NCBI GenBank assembly: GCA_032622095.1
Contig: CP136064.1
Location: 214,224,205-214,288,204 of the forward strand
DNA: 64,000 bases
Source of the DNA: Siphonodentalium dalli
Taxonomy: Eukaryota > Mollusca > Scaphopoda > Gadilida > Siphonodentaliidae
Direction of reading: 5' to 3'
Of this stretch, positions 1 to 9,271 are shown one piece after another (position 1 is the first letter of the stretch; the number at the start of each line of letters is the position of its first letter). A program made the translations under genes and the position numbers. The notes beneath the pieces were generated by a model. The model did not search any database. It saw only the letters and a list, made by a program, of their open reading frames with translations, and was not told where the DNA came from.

Positions 1-720
1 ATGTATTGTCTTTGAGAGTCCAATCCTTGCGAGGCTTGATTTACCCTGTGTGAAAACAATATGTTTTTATGGACACACCAACAATTGCACCGGTTGACTG
101 TACAGCAGGATATATATACGTCAATTGTGAAAACACCCCATACATTTGGGCCTCGCTGCATAAATTAGGTTGAATTACATCCCAGGTATGCTTGATTCAT
201 GATTAACATCGCTACATTTATACAGCTGCTTTACGATGCCGTCTATTTCAGTGTTGGAAAGAATCCATATAAATATAGATTATATTGTATCGATTTATAT
301 AATTGAACCGGTAGCCACAAGTCCCTGACACAAAATTGGCCAGAGCACTATAAGAGTACCTATATTTGAATAAAAGTACTTTTAGTACTATACGATCAAT
401 ATTGTGTCAGGGACCTGTGCATGTATATCTATCAACTTCGAACTGGTATTGAAGGTATTGAAGGCCATGCAGGATATGATAGTAATGTCATCCCCCGGCT
501 GTTAGATGGAGACCAGTGACTCAGCAGCTGATATGGTGCAATTCACAAAGTCCAACATAAGCCGTACGGCAATAACAAAACTGGTTCCAATCCGATAAGT
601 GCGGATTTGTTATCAACGAAATGGAAAGATAACATGATTGGTGAATCTGGTCAAGTTTCTCAATTACTTTGCGGGGGGTCGGTGGTTTCTACCTGCAGTG
701 AATTGATTTACCGTCTGCAT
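1..720. other. Upstream non-coding stretch (probable intron), nothing recognised except one hairpin
   Basis: No convincing exon or coding stretch was seen on either strand. The only structure is the short inverted repeat at 321..414. The first recognised exon (1374) begins in phase 0 in the middle of a prodomain, so earlier exons of the gene must lie further upstream, and this stretch is presumably part of an intron. Confidence 0.5.
321..414. repeat. Short hairpin / mini-MITE
   Basis: The two ends are exact inverted copies, GTCCCTGACACAA on the left and its complement TTGTGTCAGGGAC on the right, about 94 bp apart, with the inner part partly self-complementary around AAAAGTACTTTTAGTACT. This is the form of a very short foldback or MITE. 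No flanking duplication was clear and the superfamily is unknown. Confidence 0.5.
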
Positions 721-723
721 TAA

Positions 724-1215
724 AGGCACGTGAGGCCTTAGTTGTCGAAAATATTCATATTTGTTCCAATCACCGTTAACAGAAAAACATTAAAACGCAT
801 AGTTTCGTTCATATATACGATGACCATCGCGTAAACAGCATGTTATCATAAAGATTTACTATATTTTACCTAAGCAAGAGCCTGATTGTGTTACAGAAGA
901 CAACACAATGCTGCTGGCTAATCACACACAAATGGCATAAACGCTCTTTATTCGTTCCATATCAGGAATTCACCCACAAAGAACGCTCTTTATGTTTACC
1001 ATCATAATATAAACAAACACCAGAAAAGTAACTTTTTATGCTTTTGTTTACATAACAATGGTCAAAAATATGACAATAACATACTGTTTATGCGATATTT
1101 CTTATTTGTATACGGACAAAGTCTGTCTACATTTTGTTGTTCTTTCTGTTTGTGACGGTTTTTGACGGGTGGAAATATTTTCACAGGATACCCACCGCCA
1201 AGGCCAACCGTACCT
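724..1215 (+). mobile_element. TTAA-flanked MITE, family A1, copy 1
   Basis: About 492 bp bounded on both sides by TTAA (720..723 and 1216..1219). It opens with AGGCACGTGAGGCCTTAG and closes with CCAAGGCCAACCGTACCT. The ends form an imperfect inverted repeat of about 23 bp sharing AGG-ACG and GGCCTT. TTAA duplication is the hallmark of piggyBac-type insertion, so this is probably a non-autonomous derivative; no transposase is encoded. The short ORFs inside recur in other copies and are not genes. It ends 158 bp upstream of a host exon. Confidence 0.85.
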
Positions 1216-1373
1216 TTAATCCTCTGGGCGGTCTTTCCTCCCCAATATACAAAATCGTACCGTCCGGTTGTTATCGTCACGGCACGACTCTATACGTGTA
1301 TAAGTTCAGAATATGCTACACAGCGTTCATAACAATATGGTCCATTCTTGATACATTTTCGTTTAATTTTCAG

Positions 1374-1491
1374 TTCGGATCATTTCTCCATCAAGGAGCT
1401 GAATATCACATCGAACCGGACTCAGAAGGTCTGCATGCGATACAGAAGATTATAAACACGGGATCTGTATTTGTTGACAATCATCAAGAAG
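1374..1491 (+). CDS. Metalloprotease exon: end of M12B propeptide
   Basis: Acceptor TTTAATTTTCAG precedes 39 codons plus one base; the donor is AAG/GTTAGC, a weaker consensus than the others. The peptide begins FGSFLHQGAEYHIEPDSE and ends VFVDNHQE. A 'GSF-H-G-EYHIEP' segment is typical of the reprolysin propeptide just before the conserved HVI/HAI region, here LHAIQKI. The exon starts in phase 0 and ends in phase 1, which matches the next exon at 9154. The family assignment rests on the propeptide pattern together with the catalytic exons downstream. Confidence 0.75.
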
Positions 1492-2248
1492 GTTAGCAAT
1501 ATATGCAGCTTTTATAATATCTCCTGGAAAATAAAATGAGAAAATCATCAAATGATGAACAAGTGAACGTCCTTTAAAGTATTAATTTCTTGTCCATTAG
1601 GATACCTGCGAATGAGCTTAATCTTAACATACATTTACACCACATTTGCCTGAGCACACCCATCTCGCCATTAGATGGACATATGCACAATGTCTAAATT
1701 CACAACAATAACGACCTCGCCACGAAAAGGAAAACATACAACATTGTCTGGAGTCCAGAAAACCGGATTCTCGCCAATTGATTCTAGGACATGCATTCAT
1801 GACGAGGACACTATTTCGATATCTGATTCAATTGGGGATCTTACATGTAAAAATATGAGGCACTGGTTGTTAGACTCCTGAACGCAACCTGGTGGTGGGG
1901 ATGCGACCACCGGTTTAAGACCGCTACCTCGTGGTGGAATACACGTGGTAGATCTGTGATATCGTCAAGGAAATCCACGTTAATCCCCATAACATGAAGC
2001 ATAAAATCACCTTCGCGGAAATCTCTTACCTATCATGACATCTGCGTCCTCGTCGCGGTAATAGACTTGTGAATTGTGAACTTGTGAATTGAGAGCATAT
2101 GCTGGCCAGGTATTAGATTCCGGAACAAATACATTAAGTCATTGAAACATTCAGTGCCATTCACTACTTCACCACCAAAACCTGGAAAATGGTCGACCAC
2201 GTAGGGGCAGGGCAACCCATAGATCGCAATATCGCAACACCATCTACT
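1492..2248. other. Intron segment, nothing recognised
   Basis: This lies between the first visible exon and the palindromic element. Short ORFs (a 68-codon one near 1675 and a 60-codon antisense one near 2033) have no recognisable family and no splice-site support. No repeat family shared with the rest of the window was noticed. Confidence 0.4.
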
Positions 2249-2254
2249 GACACC
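2249..2254. repeat. Left 6-bp target-site duplication (GACACC)
   Basis: GACACC directly abuts the left end AGTAGTATATACTG of the palindromic element and is repeated directly after its right end at 8432..8437. Six-base duplications are diagnostic of Polinton/Maverick integrase-type insertion. Confidence 0.8.
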
Positions 2255-3457
2255 AGTAGTATATACTGAGCTGTCTCAGCCCGAAGCGAGGTTCAACCGT
2301 TCAACCAATGTTTACATAACACGTTGCTATGTTGTGTTGTTAAGGGGGTACTTAAATTTAAAGGTAGACAATGGGTTTAAAGGGACAACAATTGAATTTA
2401 AATGGATGCTATTGAAATGTATTTAAAGGGAAAGATAGAAGAATTAATCGGGTCATTGAATTTAATGAGTGTGTTGAATGGGTTGTAATTGATAGAGTAT
2501 ACAAGAATGAATCGGGTCATTGAAACTGTTTCGAACGAGATCGGGTCAGTGATTTATCTAGCGGTAGGTTTAGATATATAAGAATTTGCTTTGTGCGAAC
2601 CCATAGCTGAATTAGATAGGATCTGGCATGGGATAAGAACTTGATGTAATTGATAGAGTATACAATACGGGCATAATTGGAATGATATGTGGAAGCAACC
2701 GATCAGTAAGTATTAGTCAAATGAACGAGTTTTATATATGTGACTATTTGGCAAGATCAGTCTTCATCAGATGCCAGTGGGTACGAAGCGGACGATGGCA
2801 AATGAATACAGCGAAAAGAAAAAACTCGGGATTCTTTTGAACCCCCAACTATCAATTAATATGAGTTATATTCCATAATCCCTCTGTTGATTTAGTTGGT
2901 TAGGACTCCAAGCAGATATTTCGTCCCAGATCGAGCAAGTCGTGGGTTCAAACAGAGTGATAGTAGTCGACAAGTTTGAACATAACCTCTGGGCGCCGCA
3001 TATATCACGTGGTTTCCGCCACCAAGGTAGAGTTTATCCATATAGCAGAAGGTGATCGTATATGATCGAAAACGGGTATAAATATTATATAGTATAGGTT
3101 ACATATTCGGGTAGATGGTTTGACTGCCTAAGCCCTAGACTCCTCAACCTCAGCCACCAGGGGTGAGAGGTCACGTCGCGGTGTGTTATCACTAATGGAA
3201 TAGGATATCGGGGTGATAAACGATCGCGTTAACCCTATTGCGTATCGCCTACAATATGAAAGAAAATAGGGGGCGTGTACTTGGGTGGAGGTTATGCGGA
3301 TATCGCAGATAAGAAGATACCGTTGATATATATTGGTACTATAAAAGGAATATATAACGCTGTTATATTACGAACACACATATTATATGGAACAATGAAG
3401 ACAAATAAACAGTATAGTGTATCAACATTTGCTTTATTCGACACCAAGAATAATAGG

Positions 3458-3463
3458 TTTATT
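3458..3463 (-). promoter_or_regulatory. Polyadenylation signal of the minus-strand ATPase gene
   Basis: AATAAA on the minus strand lies about 8 bases after the stop codon of the 3472..5043 gene. A second AATAAA follows about 25 bases further on. Both are mirrored in the other arm. Signals this close to the stop suit a compact virus-like gene. Confidence 0.5.
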
Positions 3464-3471
3464 GCAGTTAA

Positions 3472-4903
3472 TCATCGATTGTCATCGTCGTCATCTTGCT
3501 CAGAGTCTTGAGAGGAGTCCATCTGATTATCGTTTTTGTCCTCACTTTTATTTCTCATGTACTCCATCAGGAGGGGTTTATATGTCCTCAAAGAAATCCG
3601 AACAGCAGGGAGTATATCATAGCTATCATCTAGCATCTTATACACACGATCCATGATCTTGTTATGAGTTTTCCCACCACTAACTTCAAGTAAATTTCGT
3701 ATAAATGCAGCGTATATGTTTAAGAAACGCCTTTCATACTCGGGACGTATCTTCACTTTCGATTTTTCTTCAGCCTCGTCTTCCGTCAATCCTTTCTTCA
3801 TATAACGTTCAACTAATTCATCTAATTCTGCTTTATTGTCATCTTGGGCCTGTAACCACACCTCTTCGAAATAATCGTTTTCTTTTTCAGTCGGAAGTTT
3901 TAATATTAGTCTGTCCTGGTCCGGAATTAATTCTATTTTATTCGTGTCAGTTTTCTGTTTTTTATTATTCACCCGTGCATTTTCAATTGATTCTCTTTTC
4001 TTCCTATCAGAACACCAATTTTTAATGTGCCTTTGTACATCATGCTGGGTCTCAAATACGACACCACAATCGTCACAGCTTGGCATGATGTTGCCTTCGC
4101 TTTCAGAGTCGTATTCCTGCTGTAACAATAGCCCAGGGTATGTAGTTTCACTGATATTATCTTTCTTTTGATGCGTTATCACATCGACGGGCTCATCAAC
4201 ACTACTGTTATTTGACAATGTGCTTTCTTGTTTTATACTAGTCTTTGTCAGCACATTACTACGAAGTCGCAAATTTTCTGGAGTATTCGTTTTTAAGTCA
4301 ACTACGAGATAACCAAATGGTTGATTGGTAGCTTCATTGAAATGGGACATAAAGTGTTGTGTTTTCTCTGGATACATTTGACGAGCTAGAGTCATTACCT
4401 GCATTTTATCTATAGGGTTGTTGAATAGAATCAAGTAGTGGCAATTTCTCCGTTGGGTAGGGTCCTTGTTATAGTAGAGAGATTGATTAATTGCAACCAC
4501 TGATATACCCAAATGGTGACTGCCTTCCGTGAATAATTCAGTAACCCGCGAATCCTTGGATGCCGTAGACATAAGGTCATCAAGTACAATCAGACATTTT
4601 TTTCCAGAATGAATGAGGGTGTCCAAGTTAGTCGGAAGACCTTGTATAAACTGGACAGATGGCGCGACTGTGTCCTTGATTTCATCGTATAATGGCTGCC
4701 AGTACTTATAGAACCAAATTATTTTCTCGGGTGAAGGCTGTATACTCGCTGAACAATTTTGAAGTATACTTTTAAGCAAGTGTGTTTTGCCGCAAGAAGT
4801 GGGTCCCGAAATCCACGCGGTAAATGGATGCCTGAATTTGAAGTCATCCTGTCGCGCGCCACCACTGCTTTCTCTATAAGGTTGTTGTTGTTGTTGTCGT
4901 TGT

Positions 4904-4937
<34 letters not shown>

Positions 4938-5043
4938 GTAGTTGTTGTTGGTGTTGTTGTCGAGAGTGTTTGAACTTTATATGCCGTTTTAAACTGTCTG
5001 GCCATACATATTCAATTGAACATGTTTCACACTGATGCTTCAT
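3472..5043 (-). CDS. Polinton-like A32-type packaging ATPase with zinc fingers, left copy
   Basis: 523 codons from the ATG at 5043; the open frame continues further upstream through the palindrome centre, but that part is antisense of the other copy. Layout: C2H2 finger (CETC...HIKFKH, residues 5-26), polyglutamine tract with a few Arg (about 29-54), P-loop ATPase with Walker A GPTSCGKT (80-87) and Walker B LIVLDD (151-156), then FTEGSHHLGISVVAINQ and GYLVVDL motifs. A second finger CDDC...HIKNWC (323-344) and a charged helical C-terminus with an acidic tail follow. The family pumps viral genomes into capsids. It differs from the right copy at two residues seen (Thr for Ile in 'STLSNN', Thr for Met in 'TDTNKI'). 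Intact, so possibly functional; expression is unknown. Confidence 0.75.
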
Positions 5044-5087
5044 CCTTGACCGATCTGAGGGCACTGAGTCTTTTCCAGATAAAAGAG

Positions 5088-5100
5088 GGAAGAACAATAT
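5088..5100. other. Centre (spacer) of the giant palindrome
   Basis: GGAAGAACAATAT is the only stretch lacking an inverted partner. Both arms run from it without interruption, so the two gene starts (5043 and 5145) are only 101 bp apart, back to back. The spacer and its flanks must hold any promoter shared by the two genes; no TATA box was recognised. Confidence 0.8.
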
Positions 5101-5144
5101 CTCTTTTATCTGGAAAAGACTGAGTGCCCTCAGATCGGTCAAGG

Positions 5145-5250
5145 ATGAAGCATCAGTGTGAAACATGTTCAATTGAATATGTATGGCCAGACAGTTTAAA
5201 ACGGCATATAAAGTTCAAACACTCTCGACAACAACACCAACAACAACTAC

Positions 5251-5284
<34 letters not shown>

Positions 5285-6716
5285 ACAACGACAACAACAA
5301 CAACAACCTTATAGAGAAAGCAGTGGTGGCGCGCGACAGGATGACTTCAAATTCAGGCATCCATTTACCGCGTGGATTTCGGGACCCACTTCTTGCGGCA
5401 AAACACACTTGCTTAAAAGTATACTTCAAAATTGTTCAGCGAGTATACAGCCTTCACCCGAGAAAATAATTTGGTTCTATAAGTACTGGCAGCCATTATA
5501 CGATGAAATCAAGGACACAGTCGCGCCATCTGTCCAGTTTATACAAGGTCTTCCGACTAACTTGGACACCCTCATTCATTCTGGAAAAAAATGTCTGATT
5601 GTACTTGATGACCTTATGTCTACGGCATCCAAGGATTCGCGGGTTACTGAATTATTCACGGAAGGCAGTCACCATTTGGGTATATCAGTGGTTGCGATTA
5701 ATCAATCTCTCTACTATAACAAGGACCCTACCCAACGGAGAAATTGCCACTACTTGATTCTATTCAACAACCCTATAGATAAAATGCAGGTAATGACTCT
5801 AGCTCGTCAAATGTATCCAGAGAAAACACAACACTTTATGTCCCATTTCAATGAAGCTACCAATCAACCATTTGGTTATCTCGTAGTTGACTTAAAAACG
5901 AATACTCCAGAAAATTTGCGACTTCGTAGTAATGTGCTGACAAAGACTAGTATAAAACAAGAAAGCATATTGTCAAATAACAGTAGTGTTGATGAGCCCG
6001 TCGATGTGATAACGCATCAAAAGAAAGATAATATCAGTGAAACTACATACCCTGGGCTATTGTTACAGCAGGAATACGACTCTGAAAGCGAAGGCAACAT
6101 CATGCCAAGCTGTGACGATTGTGGTGTCGTATTTGAGACCCAGCATGATGTACAAAGGCACATTAAAAATTGGTGTTCTGATAGGAAGAAAAGAGAATCA
6201 ATTGAAAATGCACGGGTGAATAATAAAAAACAGAAAACTGACATGAATAAAATAGAATTAATTCCGGACCAGGACAGACTAATATTAAAACTTCCGACTG
6301 AAAAAGAAAACGATTATTTCGAAGAGGTGTGGTTACAGGCCCAAGATGACAATAAAGCAGAATTAGATGAATTAGTTGAACGTTATATGAAGAAAGGATT
6401 GACGGAAGACGAGGCTGAAGAAAAATCGAAAGTGAAGATACGTCCCGAGTATGAAAGGCGTTTCTTAAACATATACGCTGCATTTATACGAAATTTACTT
6501 GAAGTTAGTGGTGGGAAAACTCATAACAAGATCATGGATCGTGTGTATAAGATGCTAGATGATAGCTATGATATACTCCCTGCTGTTCGGATTTCTTTGA
6601 GGACATATAAACCCCTCCTGATGGAGTACATGAGAAATAAAAGTGAGGACAAAAACGATAATCAGATGGACTCCTCTCAAGACTCTGAGCAAGATGACGA
6701 CGATGACAATCGATGA
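5145..6716 (+). CDS. Polinton-like A32-type packaging ATPase with zinc fingers, right copy
   Basis: 523 codons from the first ATG (5145); an upstream extension would need a GTG start at 5124. Same architecture as the left copy: N-terminal C2H2 finger, CAA-encoded polyGln tract, P-loop GPTSCGKT, Walker B LIVLDD followed by LMS, SHH and Gln sensor-like motifs, a second C-x2-C...H-x4-C finger, and an acidic tail ending in a run of Asp. The C-terminal part (about 371-500) has a conserved feel (GLTEDEAEEKSK, HNKIMDRVYKML) but no domain I can name. The pair is divergent and shares the palindrome centre. No other viral gene is adjacent. Assignment to the A32/FtsK-HerA packaging class is from motifs; Polinton origin is supported by the element's ends. 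Confidence 0.75.
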
Positions 6717-6724
6717 TTAACTGC

Positions 6725-6730
6725 AATAAA
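6725..6730 (+). promoter_or_regulatory. Polyadenylation signal of the plus-strand ATPase gene
   Basis: AATAAA lies 8 bases after the TGA stop, with a second AATAAA at 6750..6755. Both are mirrored in the left arm. Confidence 0.5.
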
Positions 6731-7765
6731 CCTATTATTCTTGGTGTCGAATAAAGCAAATGTTGATACACTATACTGTTTATTTGTCTTCATTGTTCCA
6801 TATAATATTGGTGTTCGTAATATAACAGCGTTATATATTCCTTTTATAGTACCAATATATATCAACGGTATCTTCTTATCTGCGATATCCGCATAACCTC
6901 CACCCAAGTACACGCCCCCTATTTTCTTTCATATTGTAGGCGATACGCAATAGGGTTAACGCGATCGTTTATCACCCCGATATCCTATTCCATTAGTGAT
7001 AACACACCGCGACGTGACCTCTCACCCCTGGTGGCTGAGGTTGAGGAGTCTAGGGCTTAGGCAGTCAAACCATCTACCCGAATATGTAACCTATACTATA
7101 TAATATTTATACCCGTTTTCGATCATATACGATCACCTTCTGCTATATGGATAAACTCTACCTTGGTGGCGGAAACCACGTGATATATGCGGCGCCCAGA
7201 GGTTATGTTCAAACTTGTCGACTACTATCACTCTGTTTGAACCCACGATTTGCTCGATCTGGGACGAAATATCTGCTTGGAGTCCTAACCAACTAAATCA
7301 ACAGAGGGATTATGGAATATAACTCATATTAATTGATAGTTGGGGGTTCAAAAGAATCCCGAGTTTTTTCTTTTCGCTGTATTCATTTGCCATCGTCCGC
7401 TTCGTACCCACTGGCATCTGATGAAGACTGATCTTGCCAAATAGTCACATATATAAAACTCGTTCATTTGACTAATACTTACTGATCGGTTGCTTCCACA
7501 TATCATTCCAATTATGCCCGTATTGTATACTCTATCAATTACATCAAGTTCTTATCCCATGCCAGATCCTATCTAATTCAGCTATGGGTTCGCACAAAGT
7601 AAATTCTTATATATCTAAACCTACCGCTAGATAAATCACTGACCCGATCTCACTCGAAACAGTTTCAATGACCCGATTCATTCTTGTATACTCTATCAAT
7701 TACAACCCATTCAACACACTCATTAAATTCAATGACCCGATTAATTCTTCTATCTTTCCCTTTAA

Positions 7766-8259
7766 AGGCACGTGAGGCCTTAGTTGTCGAAAATATTCAT
7801 ATTTGTTCCAATCACCGTAAACAGATAAACATTAAAACGCCTACAGTTTCGTTCATATATACCATGACCATCGCGTAAACAGCATGTTATCATAAAGATT
7901 TACTATATTTTACCTAAGCAAGAGCCTGATTGTGTTACAGAAGACAACACAATGCTGCTGGCTAATCACACACAAATGGCATAAACGCTCTTTATTCGTT
8001 CCATATCAGGAATTAACCCACAAAGAACGCTCTTTATGTTTACCATCATAATATAAACAAACACCAGAAAAGTAACTTTTTATGCTTTTGTTTACATAAC
8101 AATGGTCAAACATATGACCATAACATACTGTTTATGCGATATTTCTTATTTGCATACGGACAAAGTATGTCTACATTTTGTTGTTCTTTCTGTTTGTGGC
8201 GGTTTTTGACTGGTGGAAATATTTTCACAGGATACCCACCGCCAAGGCCAACCGTACCT
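7766..8259 (+). mobile_element. TTAA-flanked MITE, family A1, copy 2, inside the palindrome
   Basis: 494 bp from AGGCACG to CGTACCT, flanked by TTAA at 7762..7765 and 8260..8263. The mirror position in the left arm has a single TTAA between the same flanks (CTTTCCCT and ATACATTTC, reading the complement), so this is a clean insertion with a documented empty site and exact 4-bp duplication. It inserted after the palindrome formed, or escaped conversion from the other arm. Confidence 0.92.
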
Positions 8260-8431
8260 TTAAATACATTTCAATAGCATCCATTTAAATTCAATTGTTG
8301 TCCCTTTAAACCCATTGTCTACCTTTAAATTTAAATACCCCCTTAACAACACAACATAGCAACGTGTTATGTAAACATTGGTTGAACGGTTGAACCTCGC
8401 TTCGGGCTGAGACAGCTCAGTATATACTACT

Positions 8432-8437
8432 GACACC
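8432..8437. repeat. Right 6-bp target-site duplication (GACACC)
   Basis: Direct copy of 2249..2254 immediately after the terminal ACTACT of the element. Confidence 0.8.
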
Positions 8438-8823
8438 CATCACCTTATCTTGAGTCGAGAACACGACTGCTTCAGTATATTTATAATTGCGAATAATTTT
8501 GTCACAAGCTGTCAATTCACGGAATACTGTAAAACAATTGGTTGTTGCTTAATTAGCCATTAATGTTATTTCTGGATAATTTTAATCTGAGTCGGTCACT
8601 CTTATATAAACCACAGGTGCGCAAAATATTTCCGGACAGCTGTTGTACACGAGTTAAGTTTCCACTGACCGACCAATGAACATTTTGAGAAAAAAGTTTC
8701 TCAAGTTGGTGCGTTTGTTTACATGTGTACATTCAAGACATAACTGTTAATCACAAAGAATTTATCTAATTTTATGGTAATATATTGGGGAAAAACTAGA
8801 CTTTTTTGTTTACCAATACTGGG

Positions 8824-8965
8824 ATTAAATTGTAAGAAATAACTCTTGTTACATTAGAGTTATGAGTTATAACAGAAAAGTTATACGGAGTTATGGAATT
8901 TGTCTTCGAACCGTTCCTATATAACTCCATAACCTAAATCGAAAGAAGAGTTATTTCTTAATTAA
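8824..8965. repeat. Fold-back repeat with AAGAAATAACTCTT ends
   Basis: A left segment with TAAGAAATAACTCTT pairs with AAGAGTTATTTCTTA on the right, and an inner pair GGAGTTATGGA / ATAACTCCATAACC lies between. It has the form of a small foldback element of about 140 bp in the intron before exon 9154. No duplication was identified. Confidence 0.45.
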
Positions 8966-9153
8966 CCGCACCTATTTACACGTACGCACATAATTTGCAA
9001 TTAATTAATTGAGCTGAGGGCACAAATCATTTGTACAGAGAAGTATTATTCTGAATATTTTTGTCTTTGGTCTGATGAAGCAAACTGCTAAATTGTTCAT
9101 TGTATCGGCCTCTATATCGATCATGAATTTACATAATGCAGTTTATATTACAG

Positions 9154-9271
9154 AGGACGGGCATCTTAACTATCATTCCACATCAAATAAGCACCAGCGG
9201 AGAAAACGTCAATCGCAACCTGCAAACACCGTGGAACTATTGCCTGTGTTGGATTATACTATCTATGATTA
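9154..9271 (+). CDS. Metalloprotease exon: furin site and start of catalytic domain
   Basis: Acceptor TTTATATTACAG and donor GATTA/GTAAGT enclose two bases, 38 codons and two bases (phase 1 to 2). The peptide includes EDGHLNYHSTSNKHQRRKRQ, giving a furin-type RRKR cleavage site, and then VELLPVLDYTIYD, the usual first strand of an M12B metalloprotease domain. An alternative acceptor 12 bp upstream (ATGCAG) would add four codons in the same frame. The phase joins the propeptide exon at 1491 exactly. The cleavage site predicts secretion as a zymogen activated in the Golgi. Confidence 0.88.

Larger units (their letters stand above)
2255..5087 (+). repeat. Left arm of the giant inverted repeat
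   Basis: This 2,833-bp arm is the reverse complement of 5101..8431 minus the MITE at 7766..8259 and its TTAA. It holds the minus-strand ATPase gene, about 1.2 kb of non-coding DNA outside it, and the unoccupied TTAA target in CATTTCAATAGC context (near 2421..2424). The match runs to the last base of both ends. Scattered single-base differences exist, for example GAACGAGATC here against GAGTGAGATC in the other arm near 2535. Confidence 0.85.
2255..8431. mobile_element. Palindromic Polinton/Maverick-like element carrying two inverted ATPase genes
   Basis: The element is one long palindrome: position x pairs with 10188-x across a 13-bp centre (5088..5100) out to the ends, once a 498-bp MITE insertion in the right arm is discounted. 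Ends are AGTAGTATATACTGAG and its exact complement, so it starts AG and ends CT, with GACACC duplicated outside. AG/CT ends, 6-bp duplication and an A32-like ATPase are all known Polinton characters. No DNA polymerase B, retroviral-type integrase, protease or capsid gene is present, so this is a non-autonomous derivative that would need functions supplied in trans. A direct repeat GTAATTGATAGAGTATACAA occurs twice in each arm (2485 and 2645 on the left). A handful of mismatches separate the arms, so it is recent or kept alike by conversion. Confidence 0.8.
5101..8431 (+). repeat. Right arm of the giant inverted repeat (carries MITE)
   Basis: Inverted partner of 2255..5087. The alignment is continuous except for 498 extra bases, equal to one 494-bp family-A MITE plus one TTAA. 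The right terminus CAGTATATACTACT is followed by GACACC. Confidence 0.85.

Noticed and set aside
1062-1280. Short ORFs inside family A MITEs (72, 71, 92 codons and similar)
   Set aside because: The same peptides recur because the MITE recurs. They lack start-context consistency and any domain.
2880-2966. tRNA-like segment in the palindrome arms (AGTTGGTTAG ... GGGTTCAAAC)
   Set aside because: A-box and B-box-like pieces exist and CTCTGTT can pair with AACAGAG, but the T stem would overlap the acceptor stem and no D or anticodon stem forms. Not called as a tRNA; at most a degenerate SINE trace.
3275-4171. Plus-strand ORFs opposite the left ATPase, and minus-strand ORFs opposite the right one
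   Set aside because: They are antisense shadows of the ATPase genes, present identically in both arms.
5101-5172. Extension of the minus-strand ATPase frame upstream of 5043 (566 codons in all)
   Set aside because: The extra N-terminus is only the complement of the opposite arm's coding start read through the palindrome centre. The mirror copy has no such ATG, so the shared ATG at 5043 / 5145 is preferred.
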